A stretch of DNA of 60,000 bases from Lingula anatina (taxonomy: Eukaryota; Brachiopoda; Lingulata; Lingulida; Lingulidae), in NCBI RefSeq assembly GCF_001039355.2, contig NW_019775169.1:261730-321729 (forward strand), read 5' to 3'. Both the position numbers and the translations under genes were made by a program. Below, in pieces: positions 37,701 through 48,800 of this stretch. Below the pieces are notes generated by a model that saw only the letters and a list, made by a program, of their open reading frames with translations, had not been told where the DNA came from and ran no database searches. Numbering within the stretch: position 1 is the first letter of the stretch; each line of letters begins with the position of its first letter.

Positions 37701-40700
37701 GTATTACACTTAGTTAAATTCCCAAACTGCACGAGCACTATAGTATTTGTGTTTTACGCCATTTCAATTGAAATTAACATATATGTTTCTAATAGCCCAG
37801 TATACTTTACCATCTATACCAGATCTCAATAGTTTGCACATTAAATAATCTCTGTCGATGCAATCAAATGCTTTATGAAAGTCTATGAAAGCACAAAAGG
37901 TTGATAATGCAACATTTAGTCTGTTTCTTATGAATAAATGGAAAAACGATAGTGGACCATGGACATGAATGGATGGATAAATTGTGGTGTTCACAGGATA
38001 TGTGTCATCAATCAATTCTGAAGACTGTGATGTCAGTGGTTAGCAGCAATTGCCAGGAAAGTTGGTTCTTTAGGGTCCTTGATAGTTGGGGGAGGGTGGT
38101 TTGTTGGGAAAAATTCTGCCATGTATTAAACTTTGATCTAGGTTTATTGCCATTATGGCAGAAAAATCACTTTTTCTTAAAAAAAAAAAAAAGAATTGAA
38201 ATAGAACCTGTTTCATATAAATTTGAACATAAGATTGAATAATTTTGGTAAAAAAAGAAGTTCATTCCTCAACTGTCTCTGTAGGTTTTGTTGAGGTGTG
38301 CCTCATGCATCCCTTAGACCTGGTGAAGACCAGGTTTCAAATCCAGGGAGGCCCAGAGGATGTCCACCGCTACAGAGGCATTGCCCATTGTTTTACCACC
38401 ATCTATAAACAAGAGGGGTAAGATATGTTATTGTTTGTATTGCTGAAGCATCTCATTCAATTTCTGTGAAAAAGATGTTTTTTTTTTTTTTTTTTTTTTT
38501 TTGACCCAGATGGACTTTTTTTAATGAAAATGAAAATTTGAATGTTTGCAGCAGTGATTGTTATCTGCATCAATTCATTGACACTTAGGCCCTATTCCCA
38601 TAGACACCATTGATACAAGTTTGTGGGGACTCATGCTGGTTGCAATCAGCTTAACTGAATGACATGCCTCCTCCTGAACTGTTGTTGAGTAGAATACAAA
38701 ATAGTTGGTGAGTATACGAGTATGCTGGAAACAAGAGAAGGCATGTCATTCAGTTAAGCTGATTGCACTCCGCGAGAGTGACCACCAAGTTGGATTGATC
38801 TATGCTGAATGATAGTGTCTATGAGCATATGGGGTCTTACACATTTGGTGACATAACAGGTTTCACATTTAATGAAATCAAGAATTCAGTACCAGTGTTC
38901 ATTGCCCTTATGAAATATCAAAACGGGAATAATCTAAAAAATGTGAAAACGTAATGCATATAGTAAGTAGAAAGTTGCCTTAACAGTTTGTATCAGATGT
39001 TTAATATGATATGTTGAATACTTTTTCAGATTTCTTTCTTTCTACAAGGGTATTCTTCCACCCATGTGTGCAGAGTTCCCTAAGAGAGCCATAAAGTTTT
39101 TCATGTATGAAAGATTTAAGAGGCTTTATGGATTAGCTGGCGATAGTATACCGAATTGGGGTGTAAGACAAAATTGAGGTTAAATTTTCAAAAAATTCTA
39201 TGTACTGATCTTAAAGTGAAATGTGGCATGGATATTCCTAAACATCAACACATGTCCGGTTTACATATGAAGTATTTAGTGATGTAACTTGTAGGTTTTA
39301 GTCATATAATTTCTCAGTTTTGTTACGAATATATTTTAGTTTCGTACAGCACATTTTTTTTTGTTACCAGCATAAACTGTGTGTGTTAGCATGAACCTAG
39401 GCAATTTTCTACCTTTTGGTAATCAAATGTTTTTTATTTATTTTTTCAGGTTTTGTGGCTGTCTGGTTTATCCACAGGTCTTACTGAGGCAGTTTTCATA
39501 AATCCATTTGAAGTTGTGAAAGTCAAATTACAAGCAGAAAGAAACCAATTTGCCCAAGTTTGTATAAACATTCATGGTTTAATTATTATTGCAACATATA
39601 TTGACATTCTGCATAAACCTTGTATTAAAAAAATGTATTTTGATTAAACTTAGATGTGTTGCCAGTTCAATGGTATATGTTTAGTTAGTAGAATTGTTTC
39701 CCCTTTTTTTAATCCAAGAACCATTATTAAAATATCCTTTGTTAGGAATTATATCGTGTACGATATAATTCCCTGGTTAGAATATGCACATGTATGAAAA
39801 CTTGAATTCACCAGTTTACACTGACCTGTCAGAGGCATGTACAGTTACAGGTAATACTAGTATTACTGCTGACCAGTGAAAATTATTTCAGCAAAAATCA
39901 GCCTGGCACACATTCAGAGATATCACAGCAGAGCATGGCTATATGAGCAGATCAGGAATATGGAAAGGGTTGACTGCAACTCTTGGAAGGCATGGGGTCT
40001 TTAACATGGTGTATTTTGGGTTTTATCACAATGTCAAAGAAATTGTCCCATCATGTGAAGTAAGGGCATATTTCTCTCTGTTATATATACTGTACAAGTA
40101 GAAAGTATAAAGGAATAAATAAACACATACAGGAAGATAGATATATGAATGTATATACAATACAAGTAAAAAAATAAATTAAAAAAAGTCTAGTCTTCAG
40201 TATTTTTGAACAGATAATATAACTCTTTTGGGCAGATATTTGCTTGGTTTATAGGTGATTAGTTCGGTTTATAAAGGACTAATCTGTAACAGATTTCAAA
40301 TGCTCTGCATTATAATGTGAATTATTTTATATTTTAGGGTCCCTTCTTGGAGTTCGGAAGAAAGTTCCTAATAGGTTTGATAGCTGGCTCACTTGCCTCA
40401 TGTATAAATATTCCGTTTGATGTGGCCAAGAGTAGAATCCAAGGCCCACAGCCAGTACCAGGGCAGATCAAATATAGAACATGTTTTGCTACTATGAGAA
40501 CGGTTTATATAGAAGAAGGGTATGTTTCAGTCACTTTGACTGTTTTGTTGATTTTGTAATATGTGTTAGTTACAGTGTTGTAGCATGAATGCATTTCCAT
40601 ATTCCTAACATCAAGCTGATTATTAATTGATATTTTTTGAGGAAAATGAATACCATATTTTAATATAATTTATTGCAAATTTGAATCTATTGACAATGAT

Positions 40701-41771
40701 TTTAATTGCATTTTTTTACATTTAATATGTTCTTTTACTTTATAGTTTCCTTGCATTGTACAAAGGACTGTTGCCCAAAGTACTGAGATTAGGACCAGGT
40801 AAGTGTTTTGTCATCTACAGACACATTTTCCCTGTACATCATCTATGACTGTGGTCATTACTGCCATCACTGAAAATCATGTAGCTTATTATTTTTTTTA
40901 AACTGGCAGTGGTCTGCCTGAACCAAAATACATGTCTTACTTGGACATTGTACTGTAAGGTCCTGAGTCCCTTAAGGGATCTTGGATATTAACGAAAAAC
41001 TCCAAAACTAATGCAGCTAATGAAATTTCCTATTAACTTAAAGATAAGGTCTAGCAAGCCAAACAATTTTTCAAAGTTTGTAGTCACAGTGTAACACGAG
41101 TGACGTAATATCAGCGTTTTGAGGCTAAAATTGTCTTTTTTTTAATCAAGAATTTCTCTTAAACAAAAAGCCCTATTAATACGATTGAAATAGCTATCTA
41201 AAAGTTAGCACAAACTCCAGTGATCTCTGTCAGGATTTTCTCTNTTTCTGCCCCTTACCCCCTTTACCTGAAATTGATCCAATTTCAGAACCGGCTTAGG
41301 TCCTAAATCAAATTTTGATTAGGCATGGAACCTTTTTTAGCCTAAAGGGCAGGTCTTGCTAAACTTCCCCCCTCCCTCTCCCTGCCTATGGGACTGCTGG
41401 TCAAACAGTTTCACTTATACTTTCACTTAAACTTGTGTACCTGGCAGTATTTTTTGTTTTTGTTTTTCTATAGATTTATGCAATTTTTATTAGAAAGTCT
41501 TTATTTTTACTGTCCTTGAAACTTCACTAAGATTAATTGTCCAGAATCTATGGAAGGTGGTTTTAAGGTTGTTGATGTTTCAAAACTGTTATGTCTCATT
41601 GAAATACATAATATATGCTGTCCAGGTGGGTGGAGGCAGGTGTGTCCATCAGAACCTATAGTTTTGATTTAACCTTCAATGAATTAAGCTTCATTGCTTT
41701 TTTTTCCAGGTGGAGCTATTATGTTGCTGGTCAATGAGTATGTCCTAGAACTGTTAAAGAAGCACATGTGA
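31731..41771 (+). CDS. SLC25A21: Mitochondrial 2-oxodicarboxylate carrier, complete
   Basis: Inner-membrane carrier exchanging 2-oxoadipate/2-oxoglutarate, used in lysine and tryptophan breakdown. The eight exons are 31731-31803, 38285-38417, 39030-39162, 39450-39557, 39892-40059, 40338-40519, 40746-40798, 41710-41771. Phases 1,2,0,0,0,2,1 all close; 303 aa (human 299). Three SLC25 repeats are visible with Px[DE]xx[KR] signatures: HPLDLVKTRFQ, NPFEVVKVKLQ and IPFDVAKSRIQGPQPVPGQI. The last extends into a stretch nearly identical to the human oxodicarboxylate carrier, which fixes the subfamily. Other diagnostic blocks are GLTATLGRHGVFNMVYFGFY and LYKGLLPKVLRLGPGGAIM. There is no cleavable presequence, as usual for carriers. 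Intron 1 (6.5 kb) is swollen by an LTR element, a MITE and LINE debris; intron 7 carries another repeat and an N at 41243. Tandem with and downstream of ABCC10. Confidence 0.95.
32325..32515. repeat. Dispersed repeat, copy 1 (SLC25A21 intron 1)
   Basis: Diverged direct copy of 42068-42262. Shared blocks include TTTTAGTA.TAATTGTAAA, GATAAGCAATAAAA, and GTCTGTG-GAAAACAACATAC, then TGACTTT. It lacks obvious termini. Confidence 0.7.
32738..33143 (+). repeat. 5' LTR
   Basis: 406 bp, TG...CA ends, TATAAAG at 32998-33004. Identical to the 3' LTR by eye. An ATG at 33131, 13 bases before the LTR end, opens the first internal ORF. Confidence 0.9.
33131..33592 (+). CDS. LTR-element ORF1, acidic, unrecognised
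   Basis: 153 aa from the ATG in the last bases of the 5' LTR. Composition is acidic, with FEDEYVYEDDDWDSEKDY near residues 24-41 and a leucine-rich piece (VECLSKLADLLQRQYGSLQQ) that could form a short coiled coil. No zinc knuckle or capsid motif is seen, so a gag origin is a guess from position. A heptamer A AAG GGA at 33574-33580, in the zero frame, lies 9 bases before the stop codon. The following ORF is open in the -1 frame from 33562, so the two may be linked by programmed frameshifting. Confidence 0.6.
   Translation: MDSYIMASSTRVTAGEGYSYGSNFEDEYVYEDDDWDSEKDYNINGRLVECLSKLADLLQRQYGSLQQQNNDITAESEMKPEEVKERNQCKVDELLEMEKGTNDETLTTANEDECMNQMKFVKEHDVGEENDGNGLSKDMMIINEQEVEKGTAS
33562..34218 (+). 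CDS. LTR-element ORF2, acidic repeat protein, -1 frame
   Basis: Open from 33562 to the stop at 34216-34218 and overlapping the end of ORF1. It has no ATG near its start (first near-cognate GTG at 33589), which fits expression by -1 frameshift rather than its own start. It is strongly acidic, with Asp runs (DDDDDD) and internally repeated units: VEKALTDDVKNTDEG / DEKAVTDYVKNADEG and EEEVKIEENEEQSA / EEVLKVVENEDKQG. The last 40 residues are basic (RESKKVQRKFMAKKLKW). There is no recognisable enzyme. It might instead be a captured host fragment. Confidence 0.5.
   Translation, partial: TRGRKGNRFVKGEKCEGYVEKEQEQELVLKTDDDDDDRLIERESRIGELKYYEKPDVVEKALTDDVKNTDEGLDDDDDDPEYVEKHGVDEKAVTDYVKNADEGLNDKPMEMDFSEFKDTDRDKLIEVEVKQSAGEEEVKIEENEEQSASEEVLKVVENEDKQGSDTENVYENAKEWTDVKWEFHRESKKVQRKFMAKKLKWTLLPHCKLRYDFFLNEY
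34938..35343 (+). repeat. 3' LTR
   Basis: 406 bp, same sequence as the 5' LTR by eye. Preceded by the polypurine tract and followed by the TCCA target copy. Confidence 0.9.
35960..38015 (-). pseudogene. Broken LINE reverse transcriptase (non-LTR retrotransposon)
   Basis: Minus strand. The N-terminal palm piece at 38015-37764 has FIDFHKAFDCIDRDYL followed by LLRSGIDGKVYWAIRNIY, a typical LINE RT motif. The block holding the catalytic YADD is missing, and a foreign SAM-like fragment lies in its place. RT resumes at about 37060 (YEKSNKYLGVTLADTF) and runs to LFDSCVGPLW. One in-frame stop (TAG) follows near 36846, then coding continues to about 36395 (LDKIQFRTARVFLGVHRF). A frameshift near 36390 leads into the C-terminal zinc-binding region (LCILCNDKKVEDEYHFLFDC) that ends at 36029. 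The tail has a GCCCATAAGGCTGGGC hairpin near 35988-36003. Clearly dead. The layout resembles invertebrate CR1/L2-like elements; the clade is not certain. Confidence 0.8.
37050..37530 (-). pseudogene. SAM-like domain fragment inserted in the dead LINE
   Basis: Read on the minus strand, a 5' part starting near 37515 (MSNSTSRSRVDDISWDTYLM) stops at a TAA. In another frame comes KQQKRRRKYGLGESTKAILA, then NGFTSERALKLLKADDIGAL and ERRLLEAAIED, which has the pattern of a SAM-like helical domain, then a Gln/Asn-rich stretch (GPNTELLQAQSRDTEARL). Such domains occur in accessory ORFs of invertebrate retroelements. At least one frameshift separates the parts. Confidence 0.4.
38598..38823. repeat. MITE copy, best-preserved of the family (SLC25A21 intron 2)
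   Basis: Ends CATAGACACCAT and the complement of GATAGTGTCTATG. Inner arms GCAATCAGCTTAACTGAATG at 38642 and its complement at about 38747-38767 are nearly perfect over 28 bases around a short core. Non-coding. A long T tract precedes it at about 38478-38501. Confidence 0.7.
40960..41250 (-). repeat. ~280 bp dispersed repeat, copy in SLC25A21 intron 7
   Basis: The complement matches 52280-52560 inside the large transposon, for example GCTGATATTACGTCACTCGT, TGTTACACTG and ATTAGCTGCATTAGTTTTGG. It contains or abuts the single N at 41243. Confidence 0.8.
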
Positions 41772-43371
41772 AAGCCACTTCACAACCATTACGTAGTCTA
41801 GTTTTGATTTCAGAAGGAAGACTTTCAATTTCATACCAGTATTTGCTCAAAGGTACTTGCAATGTAGGGAAAGAGTAAAGGGTGATTTTTACAGGTAGAT
41901 GTTGTGAATTAAGTTTAGATTAGTCAACTTATGGTGCTGAAAATTGATCACATGTTTTAAAGAAAGTTTTAATTAGTTAACTTGTTGTTCTGGAAATTGA
42001 TTACAAGTTGTAGTGCTTTTAACTATATCCTATGTTCATGACATTAAGGTTTTAGTTAAGAATAAACAGGTGTCAGAGGGTATTTTAGTACTAATTGTAA
42101 AGGTAAGTGTAAGTGTAATCAGGTCATAGCAACACGTGAAATTACTTGTAAGTACAGCATTACAAAATAGATAGATAAGCAATAAAAATAGTAATTTTAT
42201 GTAATTTAATGTTTTTTAAGTCTGTGTGGAAAACAACATACTGACTTTGCATGGGTGTGAACATAAGCACCTGAAGATAATTTAGCACAAGGTAATTGGT
42301 TTTATGTGCAGTAAACAATCTTTTACATGTAGATCATAATTGGTAATTACATATTAAAATGCATAATAAAATGGAAAGTTTTAATATAAAGATATGACAT
42401 ATGTATATGACACAAGTGTCTTTTTTTCATAATTTATATGGACAAACAAAGCAATATTTGCTTTATGTGAGGAATTTGGATAAAGTGGTTTATAACATTT
42501 GCCTACTTTTTTTTTTTTTTTTTTTTTGGTAAATGACCCAGATGGGTTACTCTCAGTTGTTCATTTATTCATTTATTTATAAAATTGCACCTAGCACGCA
42601 CAAGAAAGTTGTTCAACTTTGTATGGCAAGTTAAATTATGTAGTTTTAGATATATAAGGTTATGATGTTCTGTTGTTTAAAAGGGATATTTTACTCCTTT
42701 TTCTGTTCTGATTTTCTAACTGTTATTAAATTAGAAAAACAACATAAAAATGTGCATTTTTGAATTATTTTACAAAAGTCTAATTCAATCATAATGTACA
42801 AATTGATATTTTAACTGCAAGTGTTATAAGATAAAGGCACAAGCCACTTATTTGAATAAAATTTAATACAAAAATATTTCTTTTAAAAATCCTTCAGATT
42901 ATGGTAAAAAAAGACATGCCACTGCACAATCCAGCAAATGTTTTCTCTACAGACACTTTTACTAAATTCATTACAATTGAATATTTTTTAAAAAGCCCAT
43001 ACATGGCTTTCTTTTGTTTGAAAATGTTACATTGGCACTGAAATAACTGTTCTAACTTGAAACCCAAAACAGCAACATTCCTTTCACAGTTTTTTTTTTT
43101 TTTTTTTTGACAAAAATAGAGTAAAACTAAAATGATGCAATAATAATAATAATAATAATATTATAATAAAAATAATAATTAAGACAATCTATATAGAACA
43201 ATGTTAATAATTTTTGTGGGGATTACAACCATGCATAAAAGAAATTATTGATTGCATGTTTCAATTTAATCATTTTGACCAATTTTTTAGATAAATCAAA
43301 ATTCCTGTTAATTCACTAGTCAAGTTTAGACTTTGTTCATCTTGCAGTTTTTGGATAATGACTATTGTTTT
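41772..43371. other. SLC25A21 3' UTR and convergent intergenic sequence
   Basis: No coding sequence. It holds dispersed repeat copy 2 (42068-42262), T tracts near 42508-42527 and 43090-43107, and an AAT microsatellite near 43137-43165. SLC25A21 and the PLD-like gene converge here. Confidence 0.6.
42068..42262. repeat. Dispersed repeat, copy 2 (SLC25A21 3' region)
   Basis: Diverged direct copy of 32325-32515, ending in AAAACAACATACTGACTTTG as copy 1 nearly does. The two copies bracket most of the SLC25A21 gene. Confidence 0.7.
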
Positions 43372-45386
43372 TTATTCTAGACCAATGCTGGTGGTCAGAG
43401 GCTCCATATACTCCCTGATAAAATTGTCTTTTTTGGTCTGATGAAACATCACAAATTCATAACTCTCTTCTTCAAAGTGATTCCTGTTGAATCCTGCACT
43501 AGTGACCATAACTTGAGCTGCATCTCCCTTCACTCCAGCTATGAATTTACAGTTAAATGTCTTTGCTGGATAGTTCAATTTGTTGAAAAGTTTATATTCA
43601 ATGTGAAGCCTCTGTGGAGGAGAAAATAGTGGAAGCTCCAGCACTTCTCTTTTGACATCTGATATTCTTTTATTTTCTCCACACTGATATTGCACAAAGA
43701 GTCCCTCAAGGTCTGCAGTTTCTTTGTTTTGGAACATGAAGTCCACAATGTCAAGCACCCGCTGAGTGTCAATGACTGGAGTAGCAATGTACACTTTAAA
43801 GCCCTCACTGAACCATTTGTGTAGAAGAGATTTCCAAAGCTCATAGACGTAAGTGTGTCCCTCCCTGATACACCCTGTGGGTAGGTCCTTCAAACGCATT
43901 TGCAGGGATTCTGTGCTGAGCTGGAAAACGGGAGAAACAGAAATTCGTAATTATTTATAAACACTTGATAGTGGGTACTTATTAATACACGTGATCTAAA
44001 ACTGGATTAACTTTGCAAAATATACAACCAACTTGAATCTGCTTCTTTTGGACTAGTCTTCCCAAGTGTCAAGAAAATAAAAATGCTTATTATTCCTGAT
44101 ATAAAATTACCTTTCTGAAGACAAATCTATCTCTTTCAGATTTACAATTTTTGCGGACCTAGCTTTGATTAATTTTATATGAACTATTAAAAGAGGACAA
44201 CATATTATTTTTTAGTACTGCATACCAAATCAAGATGGATCCTTCCAAGGACACTCTCCAGCTGGTCCATACTTTCTGCCATGTCTACAGGGGCAGTAAT
44301 GGTGGAATTGACCACAGCAGATTTCTCCTTTAAAACCAGCCTAGGCTCATCAACTGAAAATATAACAATTTGAATAAAATATCACAAACTAACATGAAAC
44401 CTAAATTTCTTCATGCATCTTACATAGTAAATGATTAATCATGCAAAGTCATCAACGTAAATAATTATAAAAGTAGAGAAAAAAAAAATTAGGTACATAC
44501 CTGGAATGGCTTCATCTTCATCAGCTTGGACAACCTGTCCATACCCCTCAACTGGAAACCCCACACTCTCATCATATGCTGTCAGGACATCTCGTATCCT
44601 GTTCTTAAACCAGTCGTAGACATATTCTCCTTCTATAGTCAGAGTGCCAGTTTTCATAAAAATTGTAAAGGTGACACCAGCTGCTTTTACAAATAGAATT
44701 GACTGTTCAGTTTTCCTGTCAAAGTCTTTGTGGTACAAGTATTTCGTTGCAGGGAATACATTCTTATTCTGCAGAACTTTGGCCCAAAATGTTGCCAAAG
44801 TCGTAGATCCCTTTTTAGATAAGGGAACAATAGAAATGCATTGTCTCTTCAAGTCCAAATACACGTCTTCATCAATTTTTGTTTGAACAAATAGTTTAAT
44901 GTGGTTTTCAATTACAATAGTATCAATTGACATCTTCAGTGTTATTATGTCTGAAAGAAAAGTAATTCAATATAGTAACATATAACTTATAAAATTTCAT
45001 GTGCCTGTACTTGCTGTAAAAAGACCCCATTCAATGTCACACTAAAACGAGGAATATTTGACATAAGCACTGTCCATCTTGACGGCATTAAGTTTTAGCA
45101 AATGTTTTATCAAAACTGAGAGTTAAGTATTTAAAATTATGACAGAATCTCTCTTCAATGCTGTACAGCCAAACATGAAGTATTGGTGTTGCTAAGGTAA
45201 ATAACCGATATAAAGAAGGTTCAAATGCATACCGTGCTATATCTATCTTTTGTAAACGAACGGATTAATTTCAGTGTTATTACCTATGTTACGGTACTCT
45301 CAATGATATAAATTTCCTCTGGGAAGCGCTGATTTTACTCTCTAAGTGCTAACCTATTGACTTCTCAGCGCACCTGCCACCGCCAT
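43372..45386 (-). CDS. Phospholipase-D-like protein with degenerate HKD motif
   Basis: Four exons (high to low): 45386-45374, 44950-44501, 44353-44226, 43920-43372; phases 1,1,0 close; 379 aa. A four-codon first exon (MAVA) joins in frame to DIITLKMSID, so ATG 45386 is preferred; the in-frame ATG at 44933 is the alternative. The N-terminal ~150 residues (ILFVKAAGVTFTIFMKTGTL) form a domain I do not recognise. The C-terminal ~180 residues look PLD-like: GFKVYIATPVIDTQRVLDIV, then FNCKFIAGVKGDAAQVMVTS and AGFNRNHFEEESYEFVMF, the usual SANFN..HF...E pattern. The HxK catalytic His appears as Asn (N-C-K) and the following Asp is not in register, so it is probably not an active phosphodiesterase (inference). 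No signal peptide. Head-to-head with the GH116 gene, 510 bp apart. Confidence 0.8.
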
Positions 45387-45896
45387 GTCTAAACAACAAT
45401 ACCCGCGGTCACATGACCAGTCACAAGACTCGGAGGTTTGTATAATTGAATCTGCCAGGGCACCGTCGTGTAAGTCATTTTAAGTTGTTCTAAAGTCTTA
45501 GTTTTAATCAGAATTATACACATTTTCTTACTATCATTGCAATTGTATTATACAACTGCTGTCTTTACGTTAATTTACCTAGGAATGTACAGTGCAGGTA
45601 TAAAAATAAACGCCGGTGAATACTGGAGTCATTGTCGTCGAGAGCATGTCATAATGTGCAACATAGCACAACACGTACGATATTGATAAAGAGAGTGGAC
45701 CACATTTGACAGACTCACACTGGACAAGTTTTATATAAAAAATTATCTGTATGCACAAGTAACCGTTTTACATCTGTACGTACATTTATACGGTTCTACG
45801 ACCAACGTGTATATATATTGTTTAATAAATGTGTAGGTTGTCACTGCAGATTGAGATGAGGCACTGAGCTTGGGATTACCACAGTAGACTACGACC
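45387..45896. promoter_or_regulatory. Bidirectional promoter region
   Basis: 510 bp between divergent start codons (45386 minus, 45897 plus). GC-richer patch CCCGCGGTCACATGACCAGT near 45401-45420 contains an E-box-like CACATGACC. No TATA box is evident near either start. Confidence 0.5.
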
Positions 45897-48800
45897 ATGA
45901 CAGCAAGTGCCCCCACATTAGCCCTTATTCTTGGTGCGTTTTTACTTATCGGGAAGAGCAGAGGTGACAGTATCTCAGATCTGTTGTTGAAAATCCAGTT
46001 TAAAAATGAAGGCATTATCAAGAGTTCGGATCGTTACGTGTGGAAGAGGCAAGGCTGCGTGTACCTGGAGCAGGAGAATGTCACCCACATCAGTGACTCG
46101 GCTATGGGCTGGGACCTCTGGGATGCATTTAATTATCGCTACCAGCAGCTAGATAATGGGACTTTGGTTCCACCCCCCAGTGGTATACGGAGTGCTGTGC
46201 CTCTTGGGGGTGAGTATAATTGGGGGTTAATAAGGGCTGGAGTCTTCCTCCCTCACCCCCATGATTCCATTACAATCATTTGATTTTTATACAGGATGAA
46301 ATAAGCTAAAATGTCTTTAGCCTTGCAGCCCCTTATTTTAAACCCCTATGCCTGTCAGAGGGACATATAAGTTCATGCTTATACATGAAATGAGTTGTTC
46401 TTGTATTCAGTTTGCTTTGTCAACATTGTTTGCTGTAATTTCTATAATTTGTTATATTATCATTCAGTCACGCACTAAAATATCTACCACAAAATCTCAT
46501 GTGTAAAGATCTTAGAATTTTCTTTGAGTATATTTGTCTACCCTCTACCTCTGAAGAGTTAACCAAAACAGTATATTGTTTACTTGGGCCAAGAGTTAAT
46601 CCAGGTTAAGTGATAAAACTTGTTAAAATGTGAACTCAGTGCCAGTGTATATCATATATGTATCTGCTGTGCTTCTGAAAGGTCAGTCATGTGGATATCA
46701 CAATTTCTATGGAAATGTGTAATTGAAACCATAAATACAAGTGTACAATGCGCATGCCCCACAAGCTTTTGTATTCTATTTTGAAAAGAATGAAATTGGT
46801 CATGTATTTGAAGATATTTGTGGCCATTGTGGAGTGCAAATCCCATTTTATGCATTCTTCATGTCATGTCATCACTTTGCCAAGGTTTTCAATGNCGGTA
46901 ATGTGCCAAGCAATTCGACCGGCCCGATCAATCCGACGAAAAAAATTATTTTCTGAAATTAATTTTTCTTGGCTCAAACATTTCGACCAAACGTCAAATT
47001 CATGCAACGGTAATTTTTTTGTGTTCCGATTATTCGACCACATCGTCGGCAAGACTGGTGCGTTTTCAAGTCGGTGAATGGAAGTGCATACCGTAGCTCT
47101 TTGTCAGTTGTTACACTTTAAACAGCATTGATGGCAATTTGTCAAGTACATCAAGCTGTTACTAAAGGTACCTGTCATTTCATAACGTTTGTTGCATTAC
47201 CTAGCTCATAAACACGCGATTTGCGCAAGGTGCGTTTTCAAGTTGGTGATTAGAAGTCACATGCCGCTTTTGTGTGTCACTTTAAAAGCTTCCTCATTTT
47301 TGTGGCCTGAAATGAGGTAGCAACAATTAAAAATCAAGATATTATCTCAAAGGGAAACGTACCTGTCACTTATCTGCATGTGCATTTCTATTACCAAGCT
47401 CTTAAAACACGCGATTTACGCAGGGTGCGTTTGTAAATAAGTGAACAGAAGTCGCATGCCGCGACTCTTTCAGTGGTACCGATGGCTACCTAAATGTGGA
47501 AGACACAATTAAGAAATCAAGATGCTCTCTTGTGGGAAAAAGTACCTGTCGCTTCTATCCAAGCCCTTTGTACAATTAAAATTGCATATCTGTAGTTCAG
47601 CAAGACGCGGTGTGCGTAATACGTATGAAGAGCTAGATCACCTTCAACATGGTGGTGTTTATTGTTGTTTGTTTTGGTCACATGTACATTGATGATAAAA
47701 CCGATGTTTAAGCGTCAAATAATTGATGTGGGAATTTTGGAATGAAAGCCGTCACATCTATATATTTAATTAATTTTATTAACATAGCCGTATACATTAT
47801 AGACGTAAGATTTCTTCAGTGATTCACACCTTTACGTCTATGGATGGATACATTAATTCAGAGGCGTCACCAGGCCTTTTAAAATTGTGCGCACATATTT
47901 TCAATATTCCCGGGTGCGCTAAATGTAGACTTACGCAAACAGATAAAGGGCAGAATAAATTAAATTTGCCGAATCATAGCTCAGTTTTCACCTGTAATAA
48001 AATCATCAGTTAAAGTTAAATACATTCCGGCGATTTAATTAAGCTCCATTACATTACTTCACCCAGAATCAAAGCTTTTCCAGGATTGGGATACAGGCTG
48101 TCCAAAATGGGGGAGGGGGGGATTGAAATGAAAAATATTTTTAAGAATAATAAATTTCAATGGGGAGGGAGGGTTAAAATCAATCGATAACGATCTTTCC
48201 CTGACGCTCTTTCGCGAAGGAATTCCCATGAATGAATATTGCCTTCTCGCCTTGCTTAGATCGAGAACGATCTCCGGCTGACGATCTTCCGCAAACGAAA
48301 GCTAATGAACGAATATGAAAATTGCTTTCTCGTTTCTCTCGGATTGCGAACAATCTCCCGCTGACGGTCCGAAAATCGCGTTCTCGTCTCGCTCTTTGGC
48401 TAACGAAGTATATTTAACAGATGTGGAAATTGCCTCTTCGTCTCTCTCGGATTGCGAACGACCTCTCGCTGAAAATTTGAAAATTGCCTTTTTGTCTGTC
48501 GGCTTTTGTCAGGTGCCGTACGTATGAAGATCTGGAAAGTGTCCCCATTCATAATTTAGCGGCTAGTTTGCTAAGAGTTTGTTTAGGGTCTACATGGGTT
48601 TGAGAGTGCATGAAAGTCACTCTTGTCACTGCTGCATACTGCGTGGAACATTTTTTTACAGTTAGTGGAAACATTTTATTGTGTTTCGTAAGCTTTAGGA
48701 AGTATTGTCGCCGTGACTGAATAACAGTGTTCACTACAAAGTAGTGCCATTCAACTGTGACGCATCATAAAGTTGGTTACATCAAATTACTTAAGAGATT

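Noticed and set aside
46774-46894. A 121 bp target-site duplication of the 9 kb element
   Set aside because: No DNA transposon makes duplications this long. A TA duplication plus haplotype joining at the N explains the data better.
48315-48527. 70-codon ORF with repeated serine-rich units
   Set aside because: It is a by-product of the internal tandem repeat at 48190-48500.
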